Source: Janibacter melonis (GTDB lineage Bacteria; Actinomycetota; Actinomycetes; Actinomycetales; Dermatophilaceae). From it: a stretch of 51,394 bases of DNA. Of this stretch, positions 9,042-17,687 are shown piece after piece. The first letter of the stretch is position 1. The number at the start of each line of letters is the position of its first letter. The stretch spans positions 1-51,394 of the forward strand of contig NZ_JAJBZM010000004.1 of assembly GCF_020567375.1 (NCBI RefSeq). The letters are read 5' to 3'. Under the pieces are notes generated by a model. That model was not told where the DNA came from. It searched no databases and saw nothing but the letters and a program-made list of their open reading frames with translations. The translations under genes were made by a program, and so were the position numbers.

Positions 9042-10594
9042 GCGGACTCCCGCGCCTGGCGGCGTGACTCCTCGTACGCCCCCCACCGTTCGTTGGTGTC
9101 GTTGACCGCCAGCTCGGAGGAGACCAGGTCGACCCGGAAGGGGATGCCGGGCCGCGAGCCGAGCTTGAGCAGGAACAGGCCCCGCCCGGGCGGGTCCTCG
9201 TCGTTGTCGCCCGACGCGGTGTGCATGTCCGACCAGGTCGTGAGCATCTGACGCTCCTTCTCGGGCATCGCGAACACCTCGGAGAGGTTGCCCATCTCCT
9301 TGGGCGCGAGCCCACCGAGGAAGACCATCTCGGAGCGTTCGACGAAACCCCAGGCCTTCTCGGTGGCCTCCTCCGTCGCGAGCTTGAGGTCGCTCATGGT
9401 GTGGGTGCACATGATCTGCGGGAGCAGCAGCTGACGGTTCAGGCGGGTGATCGCGTCGATCCGGTCGACCATCTGCAGGCTGGCGCGCAGCACGCGCCAC
9501 AACTCGTCCATGACGAGCACGTAGATCCGTTCGGGGCCAAGGCCGGCCTCGGCCTTGATCTTGGCCCCTTGCACCACGGCGGAGCCGTAGGACCAGCACA
9601 CCAACTGCAGCGCGGCCTGCATGCGCAGGTCGTCCTCGTCCACGCCGGACATGTCGAAGACCACGGGCCGGTCGAGCACCATCGGCACGCTCGTCTGCTG
9701 GGCGAAGGTGTCACCGAACGGCCCCTTCGGGCCCAGACCCTGCAACGCGTCGAGCAGTCGCTCGACCCGCGCGTCGTAGCGGTCGGTGTCGCCGCGATCG
9801 CGCACGACCGCCCGCACCTCGTCGTTGCGTTCCTCGATCAGCACGCGCACGTCGTCGACGACGGGGGTACTGCTCAGGTCGGGGTCGAGGACGGTCAGGG
9901 CGGCACGGAGGATGGTCAGCTCGTTGACGGTCAGCTCGGTGCCCAGGACGAGCTCGCACAGCCCGGCCAGCGTGTTCAGGCGCCGTCCCTGCAGCTGCGC
10001 TTGGACCTCCGCGGCCTTCTTCTCGTTCATCTCCCACAGGTGGGGCAGCAGAGACGCTCCCGGGCCGGGGTCGAGGGGGTTGATGTTGGACCTGCCGCGA
10101 CCGAGGCTGATGACACCGGCCTCCCCACCGAGGGCCCGCACGAGCTTGACGTAGTCCGGCTTGAGGTCGGACAGGATCATCGGGATCACGCCCCACGCGG
10201 ACAGCACGGTGAGCATCCGACGGATCAGCGTGGACTTGCCCAGCCCGGGACGGCCGAGGATGAAGGCCGAGGGGTTGAGGATCAGCCCGAGCCGGAACCA
10301 CGTCACCGGGTCGGCGCAGACGTCCATCATCATCATCTGGTGCCGCCCCAGCGGCACCCCCTTCGCCGGCAGGCTCGACCCGGCGGGGAAGGGCCACAGA
10401 CCGCACACCTGGTTGCTGGTCGCCTCGAACTCCGGGGCGGACTCGACGATCGCGGCGTACCCGCCGCCGGGGACCTTCAAGCCCCGCCGGCCCGGACCGC
10501 CCTCGCTCGAGGTGGTGTCCATCCCGACCGCTCGCTTGAACTGCTCGAGCCGGCTGACCTGCTCGGCGGTGGGGGTGCTCGTGTTGGTGGTCAT
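9038..10594 (-). CDS. VirB4-like type IV secretion ATPase
   Basis: Encodes 518 aa from the ATG at 10594, which shares one base with the stop of the upstream SCO6880 gene and has GGGAG eight bases before it. Walker A is GRPGLGKST (114-122) and Walker B is YVLVMDE (358-364). The segment after Walker A (SDLKPDYVKLVRALGG) is typical of the VirB4/TrwB RecA-like fold. It is shorter than Gram-negative VirB4 because the N-terminal domain is supplied separately, here probably by the SCO6880 protein. The product should be a cytoplasmic, membrane-associated motor that powers channel assembly. Several other GTG/ATG choices lie within a few codons. Confidence 0.9.
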   Translation of the reverse strand: MTTNTSTPTAEQVSRLEQFKRAVGMDTTSSEGGPGRRGLKVPGGGYAAIVESAPEFEATSNQVCGLWPFPAGSSLPAKGVPLGRHQMMMMDVCADPVTWFRLGLILNPSAFILGRPGLGKSTLIRRMLTVLSAWGVIPMILSDLKPDYVKLVRALGGEAGVISLGRGRSNINPLDPGPGASLLPHLWEMNEKKAAEVQAQLQGRRLNTLAGLCELVLGTELTVNELTILRAALTVLDPDLSSTPVVDDVRVLIEERNDEVRAVVRDRGDTDRYDARVERLLDALQGLGPKGPFGDTFAQQTSVPMVLDRPVVFDMSGVDEDDLRMQAALQLVCWSYGSAVVQGAKIKAEAGLGPERIYVLVMDELWRVLRASLQMVDRIDAITRLNRQLLLPQIMCTHTMSDLKLATEEATEKAWGFVERSEMVFLGGLAPKEMGNLSEVFAMPEKERQMLTTWSDMHTASGDNDEDPPGRGLFLLKLGSRPGIPFRVDLVSSELAVNDTNERWGAYEESRRQARESA

Positions 10595-12105
10595 CACATC
10601 GTCTCCCTCAGCACGCCGGGCAGCGCGACCCGCTCGGGCAGCACGATGCCCAGCGGGAGCGCGGCCACGAACGCGACGTCGTGCATCCCCCAGCAGGGAC
10701 GCATCTTCAGCTGGGCCTGACCGGCGAGGTTGAGCAGCGTCTGCTTCGCGGCGGGCAGGTCGGACACGTCCTCGACCGTGGCGGTGACGATCATTCCCAC
10801 GCGCACGAAGGGGTTGCCCTCGGCCTCAGCCGCTGCGTTGCGCTGCGCCGCTGCCAGGCGCTGCTTCTTGCGCTCCGAGGGACCGCGGCGGCGGGTGGTC
10901 GAGGCATCCGAGGACGCGGAGGTCACGCGCCACTCGGCGAGGTTCGCCGAGGTCGTGGGGTCCAACGGCCGGTAGAGCAGAGCGACCCGCTTGCGCGCGA
11001 CCCGGGCGTTGGGCTCGAGGAGGTTGCGCAGCTGCAGCGTGTAGAAGACCCCGCGCGGTGGCTCGGCCATCATCATGCTCATGCTCACCGAGCCGTCGTG
11101 GGCGTAGTAGTCCTTCCCGGCGTGCGCGGCGACCGGGCCGCAGTCGTTCCACGCCAGCCCGGTGCCGCCGGCGTTGCGGGCCTGCTCGACCGCGGCCGCT
11201 ACCGAGGGGTCGAAGGCAACGCGGGTGTCGTCGATGATGTCCGCCGCGGTGCGCGCCCGCAGACGAAGCCCGGCGCCGGTCATGCGGAGCTGGGCGATGA
11301 GCCCGGGCAGCCGGGTGCCGATGTCATCGGCCATCGTGTCCGCGTCGCGGGCCCCCTTCGCGCCCTCGACGCCCTTGCGTGCGTCGAAGGTCAGAGTCAC
11401 CGTGGTGTTGATCTGCGCCGCGCCGGCGGTGCCGCTGCCGACGACGTCGCGCAGCACGCTCAGCGCGAACTCCGGCGCGCCCGGGTCGACGTCGGCCATC
11501 GCTGCTCGCTCGAGACGAAGCCCGGTGTCGGGCACGGTCTCGACGACGACCTGCGCGCCGATCAGGTCACGCTCTCGGGAGAGGACACCGAGGTAGGTGC
11601 CCCAATGGGCGGCCTTGCGGTCGATGCTCTCCTGGTCGATCCCGACCGTGCCCTCAGGGGCGGTCTCGATGACCACGGAGTAGTGGTCGACGCCGCGGTG
11701 GTGGATCAGGGCGAAGGGGACGCCGTAGCCGTCCTCCGCCTCGAGGAGCTCGGAGTCGGCCATGAGACCGGGCAGGGCGAACGAGCCGTGCTCGAGGACG
11801 CCAGTGGGACCTTGTGCCAGGGCGGTGCGCCCGGCTCGCTCGGAGACCGACCACCGGCGGCGGCGGATCAGAGCGCCGTAGGGGTTCTTGTCCAGTGCCA
11901 TCGTGCCCAGCACCCACGGTGCGATGAGGAGCAGCGACAGAGCGAGCCAACCCATGCCAGCCCAGAAGTGCACGACGAACATGAGGAACATGCCGACCAG
12001 GACCACCCCGATCAGGGTGAGGAACTGCAGCGGGCTCAACCCTCCGATGCCCGGCGCCTTCGGTCTAGCCAGGTTGGAGTATTTGACTGCCTCGGTCTCG
12101 CTCAT
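10594..12105 (-). CDS. SCO6880 family conjugation protein
   Basis: Encodes 503 aa. Two membrane helices near the N-terminus (about 25-46 and 48-68) are followed by KNPYGALIRRRRW, typical of PrgI/SCO6880-type proteins. A large cytoplasmic domain with YSVVIETAPEG and TRLPGLIAQLRMTGAGLR segments then follows. SCO6880 proteins stand in for the PrgI membrane module and the VirB4 N-terminal domain in actinobacterial conjugation systems, and always sit next to virB4, as here. The ATG follows AAGGGG and lies three bases after the upstream TAA. Its stop overlaps the VirB4 start. Confidence 0.85.
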   Translation of the reverse strand: MSETEAVKYSNLARPKAPGIGGLSPLQFLTLIGVVLVGMFLMFVVHFWAGMGWLALSLLLIAPWVLGTMALDKNPYGALIRRRRWSVSERAGRTALAQGPTGVLEHGSFALPGLMADSELLEAEDGYGVPFALIHHRGVDHYSVVIETAPEGTVGIDQESIDRKAAHWGTYLGVLSRERDLIGAQVVVETVPDTGLRLERAAMADVDPGAPEFALSVLRDVVGSGTAGAAQINTTVTLTFDARKGVEGAKGARDADTMADDIGTRLPGLIAQLRMTGAGLRLRARTAADIIDDTRVAFDPSVAAAVEQARNAGGTGLAWNDCGPVAAHAGKDYYAHDGSVSMSMMMAEPPRGVFYTLQLRNLLEPNARVARKRVALLYRPLDPTTSANLAEWRVTSASSDASTTRRRGPSERKKQRLAAAQRNAAAEAEGNPFVRVGMIVTATVEDVSDLPAAKQTLLNLAGQAQLKMRPCWGMHDVAFVAALPLGIVLPERVALPGVLRETM

Positions 12106-12108
12106 CGC

Positions 12109-13887
12109 TTATCCCCTTCGCTCCCGGCCACCGGCCGGCTGACTCATGTCGTTGGCCACCCGCGAGGCGCCGCTGGCGACCTTGGTCGCGGTGCTGCCGA
12201 CGTGCTGCACGGTCTGGCGTGCCTGCCGTGCTCGGGCCCTCGACCCGACCTGACGCACGGCCGGAGCGGGCGGGGCCGCCGTGGTGCTCTGAGCCCCCGG
12301 CGCGGCTGACGAGCCGCTGCTGTCACCGCCCAGAGAGTCCCCGCCGGTCGCGCCCCGACGCTCCTGCGCCGAGACCGGTGCGGGCGTCTCAGGAGGGGCC
12401 ATCGGCCCGCCAGCATCGCCACCTGCGCTGCTCGACGACGCGCCAGCCGATCGGCCGCCGCCCGTCGGGACGCTGGTGCTGCTGCTAGCGCCGCCAGTCG
12501 ACGCGGCACCGCTCGAAGACCCGCCGGCCGTAGACGACCCTGCGCTCGACGCGGAGCCGGCGTCCTCGCCCCCAGCTGAGCTGTCGCCGCCACCGGCCGC
12601 AGCCTGCGCTGCTCCCGTAGGGGACGCGGGGCCAGCCCCGCTAGAACCGGACCCGCCACCGCTACCGCCGGACCCGCCACTAGGACCACCGCCGGAGGGG
12701 GAGGCGCCGGTCCCGCCGCTGAAACCTCCTGGGGTGGACCCGCCACCTGAGCCGCCGACGGGCGCGGGCGTCGCCGCGCCCCCGCCTCGCGATGCTGCGG
12801 CGGTCGCTGCCCCGGTCCCGCCCGTCGCCAGCGCAGCACCGGCCAGTGAGGCCGCGCCGTAAGTCGCTGCTCCTGCGGCTGCAAGCCCCGCAGCACCGGA
12901 GAACGCAGAGCTAGAGCCCTCGCCGGCCTCGCGCACGAACAGGTTGACCATCGCGGGCAGCGCGACCGCCGCCATCAGGATGATCATCGAGCCCCACAGG
13001 AACTGGAAGATCGGGTCGGAGGTCTGGTCCTCGGCCTTCATCAGTCTCAAGCCGACGCCGTAGATGATCGCCACGACTGGCTTGTAGAGGATGAACGCGA
13101 GCAAGAACATCAGGCTCTTGCGCAGCCGCTCCTGCCCCTGCCGGGTGCCGCTCGCGGCAGCGAAGATCGGCACGAACGCCACCATGATGATCAGGATCGG
13201 TGAGCGCACGATCAGGAAGATCCACTGCATCAGCACCCCGATGGTGGTCAGAACCAGCATCAGGATCGCGATGAGGGCGAGGTTGCCCAGGGCCTGAGTG
13301 CCGCCGCCGGGGTCGATGCCGATGAGCCGCTTGGCGAAGGCCTCGTCCTTGGCCAGCCCGGCGTACTCGCTCTCGCCCATGCCGGCGATCTTCATCATCA
13401 GCCACGGCGAGGCACGGTCGCTGAACTCGACGAGCATGATCGTCATCCCCAGCACCACGGTGGTGCTCGCGATGATGTTGAACAGCAGCCGCAGGATGTT
13501 CTGCCCCTCGGAGGCTTGCAGCGTCCAGAACATCCGCATGATCGTGACCATGATCGAGATGACCGCGATGGCCATCACGAGCCAGCTGGTGGAGTTGAAC
13601 ACCGACTGCAGCGTCCCCGAGGGGGTCACCGTCGACCCCTCCACCGTGCCCAGGTCCGGCGAGGGCACGGTGAACATGCTGACCGCTGTGCGGTTCAGCA
13701 GCTCGATCAGACCGTCAGCCGCCCCGTCGATGAGGCGGGTCATGAAGTTGTCCGCAGCCGCACCCACGGTGTCTCCGACCGCGTCGCCGGCCTTGTCGCA
13801 GAGCGGCTTCGCTGCGCCGAGACATGGAAGCGCAGGGGCGGCTTCCGCCCCGGCATAGGCTGCGGAGTTCGCGGCCGCCGCGATCAC
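12109..13887 (-). CDS. VirB6/TrbL-like polytopic channel protein
   Basis: Encodes 592 aa from the GTG at 13887, which overlaps the upstream stop (GTGA); a GTG at 13899 would add four residues. Five or six membrane helices occupy about residues 98-325, including long hydrophobic runs such as ALIAILMLVLTTIGVLMQW. Residues about 330-560 are a Gly/Ser/Ala/Pro low-complexity tail ending in a basic segment. This topology matches VirB6/TrbL inner-membrane channel proteins of Gram-positive conjugation systems. The low-complexity tail may extend into the wall space or vary between relatives. Its position upstream of SCO6880-VirB4-VirD4 fits. Confidence 0.8.
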   Translation of the reverse strand: MIAAAANSAAYAGAEAAPALPCLGAAKPLCDKAGDAVGDTVGAAADNFMTRLIDGAADGLIELLNRTAVSMFTVPSPDLGTVEGSTVTPSGTLQSVFNSTSWLVMAIAVISIMVTIMRMFWTLQASEGQNILRLLFNIIASTTVVLGMTIMLVEFSDRASPWLMMKIAGMGESEYAGLAKDEAFAKRLIGIDPGGGTQALGNLALIAILMLVLTTIGVLMQWIFLIVRSPILIIMVAFVPIFAAASGTRQGQERLRKSLMFLLAFILYKPVVAIIYGVGLRLMKAEDQTSDPIFQFLWGSMIILMAAVALPAMVNLFVREAGEGSSSAFSGAAGLAAAGAATYGAASLAGAALATGGTGAATAAASRGGGAATPAPVGGSGGGSTPGGFSGGTGASPSGGGPSGGSGGSGGGSGSSGAGPASPTGAAQAAAGGGDSSAGGEDAGSASSAGSSTAGGSSSGAASTGGASSSTSVPTGGGRSAGASSSSAGGDAGGPMAPPETPAPVSAQERRGATGGDSLGGDSSGSSAAPGAQSTTAAPPAPAVRQVGSRARARQARQTVQHVGSTATKVASGASRVANDMSQPAGGRERRG

Positions 13888-14567
13888 TTCGGGCCCCACT
13901 CGACGTATCCGTCGAGGCTCGTCACCTTCGTCGAGCCCTGGTTCTCCTGGGTGCCGTCGACCATCCAGTCGCCGTCCTTCCAGACCATGTCCCCCGGCGT
14001 CGCCGTCATCGTGGTCCCGGTGCTGAGGCTGCTCACCACTGTGACGGTCACCCGGTCGGGCCCCTTCGGCTCGACCTTGAAGCCGCGGACGGTCAGCACC
14101 TCACCCGGAGTCGGCTCCGGGATCTCCAGACCGTCGTAGAGGTCCTTGTACGGGCCGGGAGTGATGTGCTCCTCGAGGAAGACGTCGATGGGCATCCCGA
14201 TGAAGTTCACCGCTGCAAACAACGCACCCGTGGGGTTGCGTGCGTAGCAGGCGCGGTCCCCGTCGTCGGTGACCTTGGCGGGACCGAACTCCTGCGAACG
14301 GGGCACCGTGGCACCGCGCACAACCTCCCACGTCGCCTCCGGTGCCTCTGTGGGAGCAGCATCGGAACCTGCTGGGAGCCCGCAGCTCCCGGCGGCCTCG
14401 CCGTTCGACGTGGACGCGGACGAGTCCTGGCTCGCGGTGGCGGGCGGGGTCGGCTCGTCGAACCCGCCGCGACCGAGCATCCAGCCGATCCCGATGGCTG
14501 CGAGCAGGACGACTACGACCGCGGCCGCCAGCAGGGGCCGACTCAGGTTCTTCTTCTGCTGCGCCAT
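13884..14567 (-). CDS. Single-pass membrane conjugation protein (VirB8-like position)
   Basis: Encodes 227 aa. The ATG at 14567 has AGGAAAGGAG just upstream. A short basic N-tail is followed by one membrane helix (about 13-34), a Ser/Thr/Pro linker and an external domain. The external domain contains ACYARNPTGALFAAVNFIG and a beta-rich half (RVTVTVVSSLST, DGDWMVDG). The domain order resembles other actinobacterial tra-operon proteins (a DUF8175-type pattern, by memory), and NTF2/VirB8-like assembly proteins share this layout. It lies between the VirB2-like peptide and VirB6. The VirB8 analogy is an inference. Confidence 0.65.
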   Translation of the reverse strand: MAQQKKNLSRPLLAAAVVVVLLAAIGIGWMLGRGGFDEPTPPATASQDSSASTSNGEAAGSCGLPAGSDAAPTEAPEATWEVVRGATVPRSQEFGPAKVTDDGDRACYARNPTGALFAAVNFIGMPIDVFLEEHITPGPYKDLYDGLEIPEPTPGEVLTVRGFKVEPKGPDRVTVTVVSSLSTGTTMTATPGDMVWKDGDWMVDGTQENQGSTKVTSLDGYVEWGPK

Positions 14568-14611
14568 CTGGCGCTCCTTTCCTCGTCGGGCTCTCGCAGG
14601 CCAGGCGCGTG

Positions 14612-14896
14612 TTACGTCAGCGCGGAGATGATCTGGCCGACGACGCCGAGCAGGACCAGGCCGACGCAGACGATGAGGAAGGCGCGGATGCCCTGGCTGC
14701 TGCGGCCGTCGAGGACGCCGGCGAAGATGAGGATCACCGAGACGATGAGGCCGATCGCGCCCATCGCGATCGCGCCCCACATGACCCAGTTGATGACGGT
14801 TTCGAAGACGTCGGCCCCGGGAGGCGCGTCGGGGGTGGGGTCGATGGGCGCCATCGGCAGGCGCACCGCGACGGCGGCGCTGAGGGTGTTCATCAT
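14612..14896 (-). CDS. Two-helix membrane peptide, VirB2/TrbC-like
   Basis: Encodes 94 aa. A short N-terminal stretch is followed by two hydrophobic helices (about 32-60 and 69-93) with a small polar turn (LDGRSSQGIR). The two-helix layout and size match VirB2/TrbC pilin-like subunits. Gram-positive systems lack pili but keep such a protein in the channel. An AAGGAG lies 8 bases before the ATG, and the start overlaps the upstream DUF6668 stop (ATGA). The identity is by topology and operon position only. Confidence 0.65.
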   Translation of the reverse strand: MMNTLSAAVAVRLPMAPIDPTPDAPPGADVFETVINWVMWGAIAMGAIGLIVSVILIFAGVLDGRSSQGIRAFLIVCVGLVLLGVVGQIISALT

Positions 14897-15570
14897 CGGT
14901 TGATCTCCTTCGGGTTGGGCTCAAGGCCGCGCTCTGCGGCCCAGGTCAAGACGTTGCGGGCGACCTTGGTGGTCGCTCGAGGTGGGCGGTCCAGCGACGG
15001 GGTCGGCACCAGGTGCCAGGCGGGTACCCAGGGCATGAACCACGTCCGCGGGTACATGCGGGCCACGCGCTTCATCCCCGGGGCGAGCTCGGCGACGGGC
15101 TTGGGGCCATCAGCCACGAAGACCAGGCCCAGTAGGGCCAGACCGGGCAGCGCGCCACTGCCCCACTCGCGGGCGGCCGCGTGAGCGCGGTCCAGGCCGA
15201 TGCCGGAGGTGCGCGCGACGAGGACCACCGGGCCGACGCGCGGGATGACCCCCGGCGCCGGGGTCTCGGTCATCGTCAGGCCGCCAGGGTTGGAGTTGGC
15301 GACCTTCGCGAGCACCCGCGTCAGCGTCGAGGAGCCGGCCCCGCCGTGCAGCGCGACCACGCTCACCGTGCTCGGGCCGACCTCGCCCTGCACGCGCAGG
15401 ACTCCTCCCCCGGCTGGGGCTGGCGCCCCAGGCGGCAGGACGGGGCCACGGACCTCTGCGGGCACCGCGACGTCGTCGATCGGGTCAGGCCCAGGCGCCG
15501 TGATCGGCGCCGACCTGAACGGGTTGTGCACCGGCTGCGCCGGCGGTGTCTTAGAGCTTCCCCTGCTCAT
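14893..15570 (-). CDS. DUF6668 family protein, first gene of the tra operon
   Basis: Encodes 225 aa. The ATG at 15570 has GAGGGGGAA upstream; the frame runs open further upstream but without coding character. After a Pro-rich leader, residues about 75-100 read VSVVALHGGAGSSTLTRVL. This looks like a degenerate P-loop of the ParA/MinD type (GGAGSST) and lacks the usual signature lysines. DUF6668 proteins begin many actinobacterial conjugation operons; their role is unknown. The gene is driven from the divergent promoter region at 15571-15744, which carries phased CGTTCG repeats. Its stop overlaps the next start. Confidence 0.75.
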   Translation of the reverse strand: MSRGSSKTPPAQPVHNPFRSAPITAPGPDPIDDVAVPAEVRGPVLPPGAPAPAGGGVLRVQGEVGPSTVSVVALHGGAGSSTLTRVLAKVANSNPGGLTMTETPAPGVIPRVGPVVLVARTSGIGLDRAHAAAREWGSGALPGLALLGLVFVADGPKPVAELAPGMKRVARMYPRTWFMPWVPAWHLVPTPSLDRPPRATTKVARNVLTWAAERGLEPNPKEINR

Positions 15571-15597
15571 GCTTCCCCCTCGCCGGCGCGGATACTC

Positions 15598-15744
15598 TCG
15601 CCGAACTGTCGGAAACGACTTCTGAACTACCACCGTAGGTCTTGTTTCACCGTTCGTTGGTCTTGGGCAATTAAGAGGACCGTAAAAAAACGTTCGGAAC
15701 CGTTCGGCATCTGCGACTATCGAAAAGGAACGTGAGGGAACTCG
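15598..15744. promoter_or_regulatory. Divergent tra promoter region with phased CGTTCG repeats
   Basis: This AT-richer interval separates the minus-strand tra operon from the plus-strand HTH gene. CGTTCG occurs at 15651, 15691 and 15701, spaced 40 and 10 bp apart, so all three copies face one side of the helix. The last two form a direct repeat (CGTTCGGAAC / CGTTCGGCAT). This layout suggests an operator, perhaps for the adjacent HTH protein, controlling both transcription directions. The -35/-10 elements cannot be fixed with confidence. Confidence 0.5.
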
Positions 15745-15978
15745 ATGGAGGACAACGACGTGCTGCCGGAGCTCCAGGCGTACGGGCCGAGCCTCACCAC
15801 CGCTGAGGCTGCGGCAGTGCTGCGGCTCGATCGGGCTCAGGTGGGCCAGCTCCTCAAGCGTGGGGAGCTGCCCGGCTTTCGCGTTGGTGGTCGCTGGCGG
15901 CTGCGACGCAGCGACGTCCAGCTGGTGATGCTCGGCAAGTGGGAGGGGCCTGACGTCCCCGACCAGGACGACGACTAG
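15745..15978 (+). CDS. Small HTH (excisionase/MerR-like) DNA-binding protein
   Basis: Encodes 77 aa. Residues 16-60 match the winged-helix excisionase family pattern: LTTAEAAAVLRLDRAQVGQLLK, then GELPGFRVGGRWRLRRSDV. The family binds DNA with a MerR-like fold. No integrase is encoded anywhere in the window, so regulation is more likely than excision, with the phased repeats directly upstream as the likely target. It is divergent from the tra operon and is followed by a strong hairpin before the wall-hydrolase gene. I am confident of the fold; the role is inferred. Confidence 0.8.
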   Translation: MEDNDVLPELQAYGPSLTTAEAAAVLRLDRAQVGQLLKRGELPGFRVGGRWRLRRSDVQLVMLGKWEGPDVPDQDDD

Positions 15979-15980
15979 TC

Positions 15981-16002
15981 GCGCGGGCCGCACGGCCCGC
16001 GC
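15981..16002 (+). terminator. GC-rich hairpin between HTH gene and SLT-M23 gene
   Basis: A perfect 9-bp stem (GCGCGGGCC / GGCCCGCGC) with a GCAC loop starts two bases after the HTH stop and ends 14 bases before the next ATG. There is no T-tract, so it may attenuate or process the transcript rather than fully terminate it. Confidence 0.5.
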
Positions 16003-16016
16003 ACGAAGGGGGACGC

Positions 16017-17039
16017 ATGAAGTGGATCGGTGGCCTGCTGCTCGGGGTCGTCCTCTTCGTCGTGATGCTCGTCCCCCTGCTCATCCAGGGCGCGCAGAGC
16101 CTCAACGACTCCCCCAACCCCCTCACCGGCTCCCTCGACGCAGCGTCCATCCCGGAGGAGTACCGCGACTACGTCATCGCCGCCGGCAACGTCTGCGCAG
16201 ACGTGCCGGCGGCGGCGATCGCCGCGCAGATCGAGCACGAGAGCGGCTGGAACCCCCGCGCGGTCTCCCCCGTCGGCGCGCAGGGCATCGCCCAGTTCAT
16301 GCCCGGCACCTGGGCGACGTACGGCCGCGACGTCGATAAGAACGGCAAGGCCTCCCCCTTCGACCCCGCCGACGCGATCGACGCGCAAGCCCGGTTCATG
16401 TGCGAGCTGACCCGCTTCGTCCAGCCCTTCGTCGCCGCCTCCGGGCGCCCCGCGATCGAGCTCGCCTGGGCCGCGTACAACGCCGGCCCGGCTCGCATCA
16501 CCCAGTACGCCGGCATCCCGCCGTTCACCGAGACCCAGAACTACGTCGCCAAGCTCCGCGAGAGCATGGCCGCGTTCCTCGCCGACAGCGTGCCCGTCAG
16601 CGGGTCGTGGGCCCCGCCGCTGGCCAAGCAGCACATGATCCCCACGAGCCCCTTCGGGCCTCGCGGCAGCCCCTGTGCGGGCTGCTCGTCCAACCACCAG
16701 GGCCAGGACTTCGGTGCCCCCTCTGGGGCGACCATCTACGCCGCATGCGACGGCATCGTCGACTTCGCCGGGCAGATGAGCGGCTACGGGAACATCACCT
16801 TCATCAACTGCGGCAACGGCATCCGCACCGGCTACGCCCACCAGTCCGCGATCCGCGTCCAGGTCGGGCAGAAGGTCGAGGCCGGCGACGGCATCGGAGC
16901 CGTCGGCAGTACCGGCGTCGGTACCGGCGCCCATCTGCACTTCGAGGTCCGCACCGGCGCCCCCGCCGGTGGCGGGGGCCTGTCTGGCACCCCGACCGAC
17001 CCCCGCCCCTTCATGGCCAAGAGAGGTGTCAAGTGGTGA
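16017..17039 (+). CDS. Bifunctional wall hydrolase: SLT lytic transglycosylase plus M23 endopeptidase
   Basis: Encodes 340 aa. An N-terminal membrane anchor (about 3-24) is followed by an SLT domain (about 50-190) with catalytic Glu75 in EHESGWNPRAVSPVGAQG and the AYNAGP motif near 153. An M23 zinc endopeptidase domain (about 205-325) has H227 and D231 (HQGQD) and the HLHFEV motif with H306/H308. This is the Gram-positive VirB1-type enzyme that opens peptidoglycan for the conjugation channel. An AAGGGGG lies upstream of the ATG. The downstream lipoprotein gene overlaps by GTGA. Confidence 0.9.
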   Translation: MKWIGGLLLGVVLFVVMLVPLLIQGAQSLNDSPNPLTGSLDAASIPEEYRDYVIAAGNVCADVPAAAIAAQIEHESGWNPRAVSPVGAQGIAQFMPGTWATYGRDVDKNGKASPFDPADAIDAQARFMCELTRFVQPFVAASGRPAIELAWAAYNAGPARITQYAGIPPFTETQNYVAKLRESMAAFLADSVPVSGSWAPPLAKQHMIPTSPFGPRGSPCAGCSSNHQGQDFGAPSGATIYAACDGIVDFAGQMSGYGNITFINCGNGIRTGYAHQSAIRVQVGQKVEAGDGIGAVGSTGVGTGAHLHFEVRTGAPAGGGGLSGTPTDPRPFMAKRGVKW

Positions 17040-17677
17040 CCCGACCCCACGCAGCCATCACGCTGGCGGCCGCCGCGCTCCTGCTCACAGCCTGCGGCGA
17101 CGACCCCGCGCCCGTGGCGCAGACCAGCGCAGCCGCACCCAGCACGAGCAGCACCGCCCCCCGAGGCGGTCCGTCCTCGTCGACGACGTCAACAGCCGCA
17201 GAGCCGGAGGGGCGCCCTACCGCCCCCAAGGGCTCCCCGGGACGACCCCGAGGAGGGGTCGTCGATCCTCGCGACGTCGACGACGCGCAAGCCTCCGAGG
17301 TCGCGCAGGCTTATGCCCGCACCACCTCGACCATCGACACCCGCATCGACCGCTCCTACAGCGACGCACAGCGCCGCGCGACGCGTTGGCTTGATCCGAA
17401 GATCGCCAAGGAGCTCGAGCAGAACCTGCCCGCTGACCCCGGTTGGTCCCAGCTCGCGAAGGACCAGGCGTGGACGACCGCCCGCACCCAGGACGTCAGC
17501 CCTGACGGCTCCGCGCCGAGCGGGCTGAACGCCTCACGCGTCATCGAGGTCACCGTCACCACCAAGGGCGCTGGCGGCAAGAGCATCGGCAAGCCCGACA
17601 CGGTCACGATGCTCGTCGACCTTGCCCGCGCCGGCACCACCAAGCCCTGGCTCGTCACAGCCGTGTCGACCTACTAG
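17036..17677 (+). CDS. Conjugation-associated lipoprotein
   Basis: Encodes 213 aa from the GTG at 17036, which overlaps the hydrolase stop. A lipoprotein signal peptide ends in LLLTAC (Cys about residue 20), then a Ser/Thr/Pro linker of about 50 residues. The folded C-terminal domain (about 75-213) has an Asp/Arg-rich helix (DTRIDRSYSDAQRRATRWL) followed by strands (VIEVTVTTKGAGG, TVTMLVDLARAG). This is reminiscent of NTF2-like VirB8/TcpC domains, but that is only a topology-based suggestion. It is expected on the outer face of the membrane, beside the secretion channel. Confidence 0.7.
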   Translation: MTRPHAAITLAAAALLLTACGDDPAPVAQTSAAAPSTSSTAPRGGPSSSTTSTAAEPEGRPTAPKGSPGRPRGGVVDPRDVDDAQASEVAQAYARTTSTIDTRIDRSYSDAQRRATRWLDPKIAKELEQNLPADPGWSQLAKDQAWTTARTQDVSPDGSAPSGLNASRVIEVTVTTKGAGGKSIGKPDTVTMLVDLARAGTTKPWLVTAVSTY

Positions 17678-17687
17678 GAGCCATCCC

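Noticed and set aside
8068-12309. Long plus- and minus-strand ORFs overlapping the tra genes
   Set aside because: They are antisense or out-of-frame shadows produced by high GC. The VirB4, VirD4 and SCO6880 frames carry clear motifs and coupled starts.
15745-15978. Excisionase function for the small HTH protein
   Set aside because: No integrase or attachment sites were found, and the molecule is a circular plasmid, so a regulator is more likely.
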